Source: an uncultured Kouleothrix sp. (GTDB lineage: Bacteria > Chloroflexota > Chloroflexia > Chloroflexales > Roseiflexaceae). Taken from it: a DNA stretch of 7,281 bases. The stretch lies in assembly GCA_937858455.1 (NCBI GenBank), contig CALLYN010000445.1:1-7281 (forward strand), written 5' to 3'. Position 1 is the first letter of the stretch. The number at the start of each line of letters is the position of its first letter. Positions 1 to 4,651 of the stretch are shown piece after piece. Position numbers and translations under genes: made by a program. The notes beneath the pieces were generated by a model that made no database searches, had not been told where the DNA came from, and saw only the letters and a program-made list of their open reading frames with translations.

Positions 1-2
1 TG

Positions 3-221
3 GCCTACACGCGCGCGCCACTGCGCCGGCTGCTGCGCCGCGCGCCCGCGCTCAGCGGAGGCGAGGTAGCCCGCGCCGCAGCGCTCATCCCGGTGATTCG
101 GCTCGTCGGGGATCTGGCGAAAATGAGCGGCTACCCGGTGGGCGTGTGGCGGCGCTGGCGCGACCGCGCCCTCGGCCGGCGCGTCGCCGAATTCTGGCGC
201 GCCAATGCGCAAGCGCGCTGA
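3..221 (+). CDS. Probable family 2 glycosyltransferase, C-terminal fragment (5' end outside window)
   Basis: An open frame runs in from the left edge and ends at a TGA at 219-221, leaving 72 C-terminal residues. Visible are a basic stretch (PLRRLLRR), then an amphipathic or hydrophobic segment reading LIPVIRLVGDLAKMSGYPVG, then VWRRW and a basic tail. The pattern GDxAKMxGYPxGxWxR is one I associate with the tail of Chloroflexota GT2-family enzymes, which transfer sugars from nucleotide donors at the membrane face. The catalytic GT-A domain with its DxD motif lies outside the window, so the assignment rests on recall of the tail only. The gene converges on the decarboxylase-like gene, with 36 bp between stop codons. 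Another membrane-associated transferase is possible. Confidence 0.55.
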   Translation, partial: AYTRAPLRRLLRRAPALSGGEVARAAALIPVIRLVGDLAKMSGYPVGVWRRWRDRALGRRVAEFWRANAQAR

Positions 222-261
222 GCCAGGCGAGTGATGCAGCGGCCTCACTCGGCCGGCTCAG
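218..261. terminator. Convergent-gene hairpin containing both stop codons
   Basis: CTGAGCC (218-224) is complementary to GGCTCAG (255-261), and GAGTGA (229-234) plus C228 pairs with TCACTC (245-250) plus G251. A small internal loop separates the two stems, and the apical loop is 10 nt. The outer stem contains the TGA of the upstream + gene and the TGA (as TCA on +) of the - gene. No T-run follows on either strand, so this is at best a Rho-type or non-canonical bidirectional terminator. Confidence 0.4.
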
Positions 262-932
262 GGCTCCGCGATGCGCCCAATCGGCGAAAGGCCGGCGCTC
301 ACGCGCGCGCCGACCGGGGGCAGCTGCTGGATCAGCTCGTAGGGCAGCAGCAGGTCGGCGCGCGCGCCAAAGCGCGCCACACCGAGGCGCTCGCCGGCGC
401 GCACGCGCTGGTTCAGCGCCACCTGCGGGGTGATCCGGCGCGCCAGCGGCCCGCCGATGATCTGCACCATGATCGGGCCCCACTCGCTCTTGATGCCAAT
501 ATACTGGCGCTCGTTCTGATCGGCGGCGCGCAGATCCCAGATCGGCCGGTTCTCGCCGTGCACGTGCTCCAGGTACGCGATCGTGCCGGCGAGCGGGCTG
601 CGGTGCACCGGCACGTCGAACGGCGAGGCGGCGATCGCGATCCGCACCGCGTCGGTGTGCAAAAAGCGATGCTCGTAGAGCTCTTCCACGCCGATGACGC
701 TGCCGTCGGCTGGCGCGAACACCTGCCGGGCCTCGGCCGGTGTGGTGCGCTCGGGGTCGCGGTACAGCAGCGCTGCTACGGCCGTCAGCGCCAGCGGCCA
801 GGCGGCCAGGCGCGGCTTCAGCCCGAGCAGCAGCCCCGTCAGGCCCAGCCCAAACCCGAGAACCGGGGTAGCCTCCGAGTCGAACCCTGGCAGTTTGGCT
901 TTACGCACGGAAGAAGGGGTGTGCTGAGGCAT
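258..932 (-). CDS. Phosphatidylserine decarboxylase-like protein (PSD-A type) lacking the pyruvoyl-precursor serine
   Basis: The 224-residue protein has two hydrophobic segments (about 22-38 and 42-57), then a PSD-type core: RDPERTTP (58-65), FAPADG with Asp76 (72-77), SPFDVPVHRSP (103-113), a central GENRP motif (126-130), and RFGARADLLLP (187-197). In short archaetidyl/phosphatidylserine decarboxylases the last motif reads FGSRxD. Its Gly-Ser bond self-cleaves and the Ser becomes the pyruvoyl cofactor that decarboxylates phosphatidylserine to phosphatidylethanolamine. Here residue 190 is Ala (codon GCG at 365-363), and the His usual in FDVHVxR is Pro108. Length and the other motifs fit the family. 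ATG at 932 was chosen over an upstream in-frame ATG at 1109, which lies beyond the promoter and would add 59 unconserved residues. Only a weak purine run precedes it. Family membership is confident; canonical activity is doubtful. Confidence 0.85.
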   Translation of the reverse strand: MPQHTPSSVRKAKLPGFDSEATPVLGFGLGLTGLLLGLKPRLAAWPLALTAVAALLYRDPERTTPAEARQVFAPADGSVIGVEELYEHRFLHTDAVRIAIAASPFDVPVHRSPLAGTIAYLEHVHGENRPIWDLRAADQNERQYIGIKSEWGPIMVQIIGGPLARRITPQVALNQRVRAGERLGVARFGARADLLLPYELIQQLPPVGARVSAGLSPIGRIAEP

Positions 933-997
933 GCGTTTTCTTCTGGTTGTTCTCGCGAAGCTGGCGGTCGTGAGAATAGGCTGGCAGATCAAGAGCG

Positions 998-1016
998 GGC
1001 GTGCGAGGCTCACGCC
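998..1016. other. Small hairpin in the leader of the decarboxylase-like gene
   Basis: GGCGTG (998-1003) and CACGCC (1011-1016) form a 6-bp stem with a 7-nt loop. It sits directly downstream of the predicted transcription start of the - strand gene, so it would be the 5'-terminal structure of an approximately 88-nt leader. The role is unknown. Confidence 0.3.
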
Positions 1017-1026
1017 TGCACCGTCG

Positions 1027-1055
1027 ATTCTAGCACGCGCCGAGGCAAAAATCAA
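1027..1055 (-). promoter_or_regulatory. SigA-type promoter for the decarboxylase-like gene
   Basis: Read on the - strand, TTGATT (-35, 1055-1050) is followed by a 17-bp spacer and TAGAAT (-10, 1032-1027). The -10 is directly preceded by TGC, giving an extended -10. The predicted start is near 1020, leaving a leader of about 88 nt before the ATG at 932. Confidence 0.6.
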
Positions 1056-1080
1056 CCAAGCCCCGATCCGCGCGATCCCC

Positions 1081-1089
1081 TGGTATAAT
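1081..1089 (+). promoter_or_regulatory. Extended -10 promoter for the exported hydrolase
   Basis: TGG-TATAAT is a perfect extended -10 box (TATAAT at 1084-1089). No recognisable -35 hexamer lies 16-18 bp upstream. The predicted start is near 1096, giving a leader of about 24 nt with GAGG at 1111-1114 placed 5 nt before the ATG. It lies back to back with the - strand promoter at 1027-1055. Confidence 0.65.
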
Positions 1090-1119
1090 GCCGCTGAGCG
1101 AGGGTACATAGAGGAATAT

Positions 1120-3126
1120 ATGCGTCAACTCATGTGTGTATGCGTGCTGCTGGGCCTGCTGTTTGGAAATACGCCACCGGCGCGGGCTCAGGCGCGCACG
1201 GCGGCATTTAGCAGCGCGCCGTGTATGGTCAATGTAGCCCAGTATGGCGCGGCCGAAGGCCGCGATGTCGAGTGCGGCTACGTCAGGGTGCCCGAGCTGC
1301 ACCAGAACCCCACCGGCCCGACCATCCAGCTGGCGGTGATGATCATCCGCAGCACCAGCGCCGATCGGCAGCCCGACCCGATCGTGATGCTTCAGGGCGG
1401 CCCCGGCGGGTCGACGATCGATACCTACGCCCAGATCGTGCTCACCACCGCGCAAAGCCTGCACGCCAACCGCGATGTCGTGCTGTTCGACCAGCGCGGC
1501 ACGCTGTACTCGAAACCCACGCTGGCCTGCACCGAAGAGCACGATCTGCTCGACCGCACGCTTGAGCAGCGCCTGAGCCGCACCGAAAGCAACCAGCTGA
1601 CCCTCGAGATGCTCACCGCCTGCCGCGACCGCCTGCGCAACAGCGGCGTGAACCTGGCGGCCTACAACAGCATCGAGAATGCCGCCGACGTCGACGACCT
1701 GCGCGTGGCGCTCGGCTACGATCAGATCAACCTGTACGGTGTATCGTATGGCACGCTGCTGGCCCAGCACGTCATGCGCGAGCACCCGCAGGGCCTGCGC
1801 AGCGTCGTGATCGACGCCGTGGTGCCGACCAGCATCAATTTCGTGCCCGACGTAGCGCGCTCGGCCAACCGCGCCTTTGGCGAGCTGTTCGCAGCCTGCG
1901 CGGCCGAACCGGCCTGCAACAGCAGCTACCCGAACCTCGAGCAGATGCTTAGCCAGCAGATCGAGCGCCTGAACCAGACACCCGCGCGCGTGCCGCTGAC
2001 CGACCCCGACACGCACAAGACCTACAGCTCGGTATTCGACGGTGATACGCTCGAGGGCGCGCTGTTCCAGATGATCTACGCCACCGAGCTGGTGCCTATG
2101 CTGCCGGCGGCGATCGACGCCGCACGCCGCGACGATTTCACGTTCTTCTCGAAGCTCATGCCGCTGTTTGTGTTCGATCGCACCGTGAGCACCGGGATGT
2201 ACTACTCGGTGCTCTGCGCCGAGGATGCCGATTACCGTGTCGAAGATATCAAGACCGACGATCTGCGGCCGATCTTCGCCAAAGACGCGCGCACCGACGC
2301 AGCTTTTGCCCAGCAGGTGTGCGGCAGCTGGGGCGTGCGCGACCTGGGGCCTTCGGTTGATGCGCCTGTGAACAGCGCAATTCCCACGCTGGTCCTTTCA
2401 GGCCGCTTCGACCCGATCACTCCGCCGGCATATGCCGCGGCCGCCGCGAGCACGCTGCCGCACAGCTACAGCTTTACTTTTCCAAACACCGGCCACGGCG
2501 CGCTAAACTCCGCCGATTGCGCCCGCACGATCGCCGATGCGTTCTGGCGCGACCCCACGCGTGCCCCCGATGCAAACTGCATCGCCACGCTCGGCCCGCC
2601 GGCTTTTGTGACCAGCGCGAACACAGTTATGACGCCAGCTGCAGCCAGCGTGCTCGATTGGCTGAACGGCCGCAACCTGCAGTGGCCGATTGTGCTGGGC
2701 GTCGCGCTGGTGGTGCTGCTGTCGCTCTTTCTGATCTGGCCGCTCATATGGCTGATCCGGCTGATCGCGGGCCGGCGGCCTGCGCCCCGGCCAGGGCTGG
2801 CGCGCCTCGCCAGTACCGCGCTGGCGCTGGTGGCGCTGCTCGGGCTAGTGTTGGTGATCGGGCTGGCGATGGCGCTGTTTGCGGGCGGCCTCGACGGCCT
2901 GGTGAGGCTGTACCTGGGCTTCCCGCGCGCGGCGCTGCCGGCACTGGCGCTAGCGCCGCTGATCGGCGCGCTGACGCTGGTGGTGCTGGCAGGGGCTGTG
3001 CTGGCCTGGCAGCGCCGCTACTGGTCCGCTGGTGAGCGCGTCTACTACACGCTGCTGGCGCTCGCGGCGCTGGCATTCAGCATCGCGCTGGGGGCGAGCG
3101 GGCTGCTGACGGCGCTCGTAGCATGA
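1120..3126 (+). CDS. Exported alpha/beta hydrolase, S33/TAP-like peptidase type, with C-terminal four-helix membrane domain
   Basis: The product is 668 aa. A Sec signal peptide (hydrophobic 5-15, ARA at 21-23) precedes an alpha/beta hydrolase fold. It shows the GGPGG oxyanion loop (93-97), VLFDQRGT (121-128), nucleophile elbow GVSYG with Ser209, Asp431 in SGRFDPITPP, and His459 in NTGHG, which gives a complete Ser-Asp-His triad. The Asp/His part matches the TAP-like C-terminal domain of tripeptidyl-aminopeptidase relatives, so release of short N-terminal peptides is the likely reaction, though esterase activity cannot be excluded. The extracytoplasmic part has ten cysteines (35, 52, 137, 168, 260, 266, 366, 401, 467, 487), suggesting disulfides. 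Residues 523-546, 564-588, 603-629 and 642-667 look transmembrane, with Arg-rich loops at 547-562 and 631-640 predicted cytoplasmic. ATG 1120 was chosen for its GAGG site, its signal peptide and the promoter just upstream. An in-frame ATG at 931 lies before that promoter. Confidence 0.88.
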   Translation: MRQLMCVCVLLGLLFGNTPPARAQARTAAFSSAPCMVNVAQYGAAEGRDVECGYVRVPELHQNPTGPTIQLAVMIIRSTSADRQPDPIVMLQGGPGGSTIDTYAQIVLTTAQSLHANRDVVLFDQRGTLYSKPTLACTEEHDLLDRTLEQRLSRTESNQLTLEMLTACRDRLRNSGVNLAAYNSIENAADVDDLRVALGYDQINLYGVSYGTLLAQHVMREHPQGLRSVVIDAVVPTSINFVPDVARSANRAFGELFAACAAEPACNSSYPNLEQMLSQQIERLNQTPARVPLTDPDTHKTYSSVFDGDTLEGALFQMIYATELVPMLPAAIDAARRDDFTFFSKLMPLFVFDRTVSTGMYYSVLCAEDADYRVEDIKTDDLRPIFAKDARTDAAFAQQVCGSWGVRDLGPSVDAPVNSAIPTLVLSGRFDPITPPAYAAAAASTLPHSYSFTFPNTGHGALNSADCARTIADAFWRDPTRAPDANCIATLGPPAFVTSANTVMTPAAASVLDWLNGRNLQWPIVLGVALVVLLSLFLIWPLIWLIRLIAGRRPAPRPGLARLASTALALVALLGLVLVIGLAMALFAGGLDGLVRLYLGFPRAALPALALAPLIGALTLVVLAGAVLAWQRRYWSAGERVYYTLLALAALAFSIALGASGLLTALVA

Positions 3127-3156
3127 TGGCGAAACCGTTTGATCGCTTTCGCTTTG

Positions 3157-3185
3157 CAATGCTTTGCCGGATTCGCAGGGCATTG
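3157..3185 (+). terminator. Hairpin 1 downstream of the hydrolase
   Basis: CAATGC (3157-3162) pairs with GCATTG (3180-3185). The stem continues inward through two G-U pairs and TGC/GCA, giving 11 pairs around a 7-nt loop. The two wobbles exist only in + strand RNA and would be C-A on the - strand, so it reads as part of the hydrolase 3' untranslated region. There is no T-run. Confidence 0.4.
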
Positions 3186-3187
3186 AA

Positions 3188-3232
3188 ATGCGAGCTTTCG
3201 GGGGCGGCGAAGCTGCCCCCGAAAGCTTGCAT
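3188..3232. terminator. Strong GC-rich hairpin between convergent hydrolase and rimM genes
   Basis: The left arm (3188-3205) and right arm (3215-3232) form an 18-pair stem with a single G-U and a 9-nt loop. The inner 13 bp, AGCTTTCGGGGGC against GCCCCCGAAAGCT, are perfect. It lies 62 bp past the hydrolase stop and 43 bp past the rimM stop, so it could end transcription from both sides. Neither strand has a proper T-tract after it. The one wobble favours + strand RNA. Confidence 0.65.
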
Positions 3233-3274
3233 AAAGCAAGTGATCGGCCGGATGTAGTATTCGGAGCAGGCAGG

Positions 3275-3805
3275 CTAGTCGAGCAGGCCGGGCAGCAGAT
3301 GGATCACAACGCGCCCGCCGGCAGTGTCCAGCTCGCGCACGACATCGTGGATCATCGGGATGAGGCCATCGGATTGGCCGGGGCGCTTGACCACCAGCAC
3401 ATCGTTCGCACCGGTCTCGAGCACCTCGCCGACCGTGCCGATCTCGTCGCCGGCTTCGGTCAGCACTTTCAGGCCATACAGCTGGTGGATGAAGTACTCG
3501 CCCTCGGCGAGCGGCGCGGCCTGCGACTCGAGGATCGCCACCTCTTGGCCGCGCAGATCCTCGGCCTGCTCGCGCGTCGTCACGCCGCCGAGCGTCAGCA
3601 CCAGCAGACCCGGCTTATGCTCGAGCAGGCGCTTGAGCTGGTAAGCCTGCAGCTTCGGGCCAAGGTAGAGCGTGCCAATGCGCCGGCGCAGGTGGTCGAC
3701 CTGGTCGGTGATCGCTTTCATCTTCACCTGGCCGCGCACGCCAAACGCCGCGACGATCTGGCCAACCAGGATGGTGTTGTCGGGTGTGGGGGTTTGTTCG
3801 GTCAT
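3275..3805 (-). CDS. rimM: Ribosome maturation factor RimM (16S rRNA processing protein)
   Basis: The 176-aa product matches the two-domain RimM plan at the usual length. The N-terminal beta-barrel domain begins LVGQIVAAFGVRGQVKM (13-29). The PRC-barrel domain carries PLAEGEYFIHQLYGLKV (98-114), then GTVGEVLETGANDVLVV (123-139), LIPMIHDVV (148-156) and the terminal PGLLD. RimM binds ribosomal protein uS19 and assists maturation of the 30S head. Translation is placed at ATG 3805. A start at 3853 would add 16 residues encoded by an inverted repeat and is unlikely. There is no clear Shine-Dalgarno sequence, and a hairpin (3811-3848) sits immediately upstream. It is last in the ffh-rpsP-khpA-rimM order, but separated from khpA by 227 bp, so it may have its own expression control. 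trmD does not follow. Confidence 0.95.
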   Translation of the reverse strand: MTEQTPTPDNTILVGQIVAAFGVRGQVKMKAITDQVDHLRRRIGTLYLGPKLQAYQLKRLLEHKPGLLVLTLGGVTTREQAEDLRGQEVAILESQAAPLAEGEYFIHQLYGLKVLTEAGDEIGTVGEVLETGANDVLVVKRPGQSDGLIPMIHDVVRELDTAGGRVVIHLLPGLLD

Positions 3806-3810
3806 AGCAG

Positions 3811-3848
3811 ATTTACACTGTGCGCTTCGCAAAGCGTATAGTGTAAAC
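3811..3848. other. Hairpin abutting the rimM start codon
   Basis: TTTACACT (3812-3819) pairs with AGTGTAAA (3840-3847). The stem continues inward through G-T, T-A and G-T to CGCTT/AAGCG around a 4-nt loop, for 16 pairs in all. On the - strand the two internal G-T pairs become C-A mismatches, while A3811/C3848 becomes a U-G pair. It ends 6 nt before the rimM ATG, where a ribosome binding site would be expected. Confidence 0.5.
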
Positions 3849-3884
3849 GACACACTTCGGCAGAGCGGTATTTCTGTTGCATCT

Positions 3885-4033
3885 AAAGGCTTACGCAGTT
3901 GGCGTGCTCAGCCTTCTGGACGTGTGCGGCTTTTCCGCGCACAGCGCAGAAAAACCGCACACACGATGATCAAGTTGGCGCACAACGCCAATACCCAATC
4001 ACCGAGCTGTCGCAGGCAGGGCGTAAAGCCTTT
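3885..4033 (-). other. Candidate structured RNA or palindromic element in the khpA-rimM gap
   Basis: An outer stem joins 3885-3896 with 4021-4033 (12 pairs, one bulged base), and its khpA-side arm runs into the khpA stop codon. Enclosed are a long hairpin at 3920-3964 and a short one, TTGGCG/CGCCAA, at 3975-3991 with a 5-nt loop. Together they make a closed multi-branched fold. No open reading frame of note, no tRNA and no known riboswitch was recognised here. A decayed MITE-like insertion with terminal inverted repeats is the alternative, but I see no flanking target duplication. Confidence 0.4.
3920..3964 (-). other. Long hairpin with - strand wobble pairing
   Basis: Pairing about the axis at 3942 gives GTGTGCGG/CCGCACAC, TTTTC/GAAAA and GCGC/GCGC around a 3-nt loop. 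The four remaining positions (3936/3948, 3930/3954, 3921/3963, 3920/3964) are C-A or A-C on the + strand but G-U on the - strand. Read with the operon, the stem is therefore continuous for 21 pairs. No T-tract follows, so a standard intrinsic terminator is unlikely; an RNase III site or regulatory stem is possible. Confidence 0.6.
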
Positions 4034-4260
4034 TACTCGATATCGACGTGCACGCGCTTGTTCTGGCGCGCCGCCGCGACGCTCATGAGATCGCGGATCG
4101 ACTTGGCCACCCGCCCGCTGCGCCCGATCACCTTGCCCGTCTCGTCCGGCGCCACCGTCAGCTCGTAGGTGACGGTATAGCGCCCGACGCGCTCGCGGAT
4201 CTGCACAGCCTCGGGGTTATCGACCAAGTTGCGGGCCATGTACTCCAGCAGTGCTTTCAT
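4033..4260 (-). CDS. khpA: KH domain RNA-binding protein, KhpA (YlqC) type
   Basis: This 75-residue protein is essentially a single KH domain. MKALLEYMARNLVDNPEAV is the typical KhpA start. VTYELTVAPDETGKVIGRSG leads into the RNA-contacting GxxG loop (Gly46-Arg-Ser-Gly49), followed by the helix RVAKSIRDLMSVAAA and a final strand. In Firmicutes KhpA pairs with KhpB (Jag) and binds many transcripts, affecting cell division and elongation. That function is family knowledge and is not shown here. The ATG at 4260 is preceded by GAGG; an upstream in-frame ATG at 4356 would overlap rpsP and add unrelated sequence. The position between rpsP and rimM is the classic one for this gene. Its TAA stop lies in the outer arm of the structured element at 3885-4033. 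Confidence 0.92.
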   Translation of the reverse strand: MKALLEYMARNLVDNPEAVQIRERVGRYTVTYELTVAPDETGKVIGRSGRVAKSIRDLMSVAAARQNKRVHVDIE

Positions 4261-4303
4261 AGAACCTCGATAATGAGCGCCCGGTCGCGGGGATCGAGCG
4301 GCG

Positions 4304-4585
4304 CTAGCCCTCGGCAGGAGCCTCGGCCACAACCTTGCCGGCGGCGTCGAGCACATTAACCTGCTTCAGCAGACGCACCACTGTATCCGATGGCTGCGCA
4401 CCAACGCCAAGCCAGTAGCGCACGCGTTCGTTCTTCACCACCAGCTCTTTCGGCTGGCGCACCGGGTTGTAGTGGCCGACGATCTCGATAAACTTGCCGT
4501 CGCGCGGCGAGCGCTTGTCGGTGACCACCAGGCGATAGCTAGGCTGCTTGGTTTTACCAGTGCGCCGGAGACGAATGACTACCAT
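4304..4585 (-). CDS. rpsP: 30S ribosomal protein bS16
   Basis: The 93-aa product is a full-length bS16. It opens [30 protein letters not shown] and continues [34 protein letters not shown], all signature blocks of the family, with a short acidic/Ala C-terminal extension (VVAEAPAEG). bS16 binds 16S rRNA early in 30S assembly. The ATG at 4585 has a strong AGGGAGG site on the - strand (4604-4598), with a longish 12-nt spacing. It sits 66 bp downstream of ffh and 43 bp upstream of khpA in one probable transcription unit. Confidence 0.97.
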   Translation of the reverse strand: MVVIRLRRTGKTKQPSYRLVVTDKRSPRDGKFIEIVGHYNPVRQPKELVVKNERVRYWLGVGAQPSDTVVRLLKQVNVLDAAGKVVAEAPAEG

Positions 4586-4604
4586 ATTGTGTGTTTGCCT
4601 CCCT

Positions 4605-4637
4605 AATTGCTTGTAGCTTGCAGAGCGATCTGCAATT
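4605..4637 (-). promoter_or_regulatory. Competing hairpins in the ffh-rpsP gap, next to the rpsP ribosome binding site
   Basis: TTGCAGA (4618-4624) and TCTGCAA (4629-4635) form a perfect 7-bp hairpin with a 4-nt loop. The overlapping arm GCAATT (4632-4637) can instead pair with AATTGC (4605-4610), which directly abuts the AGGGAGG site at 4598-4604. The two folds are mutually exclusive. A role in coupling or tuning rpsP translation is inference only. Confidence 0.4.
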
Positions 4638-4651
4638 GCCGTGTACAGACA

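Noticed and set aside
231..1088. Long + strand open frame (285 codons) opposite the decarboxylase-like gene
   Set aside because: It is antisense to a gene with clear family motifs, has low-complexity Arg/Ala/Gln-rich content and no recognisable domain.
931..1119. N-terminal extension of the hydrolase to an in-frame ATG at 931
   Set aside because: It would overlap the start codon of the divergent gene, lie upstream of the TATAAT box at 1084-1089, and bury the clear signal peptide that starts at 1120.
1030..2016. 328-codon - strand open frame opposite the hydrolase
   Set aside because: It is a shadow of the GC-rich coding frame, with no domain, no ribosome site, and His/Val/Gln-rich translation typical of antisense frames.
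3164..3841. 225-codon + strand open frame opposite rimM
   Set aside because: It is the antisense reading of rimM and runs through the strong hairpin at 3188-3232.
3811..3964. Intrinsic terminators with T-tracts inside the khpA-rimM gap
   Set aside because: Neither hairpin is followed by a T-run on the - strand.
3884..4035. MITE with terminal inverted repeats
   Set aside because: The ends are imperfect inverted repeats, but no flanking target duplication is visible and only one copy is present in the window. It is kept as an alternative to the RNA-structure reading.
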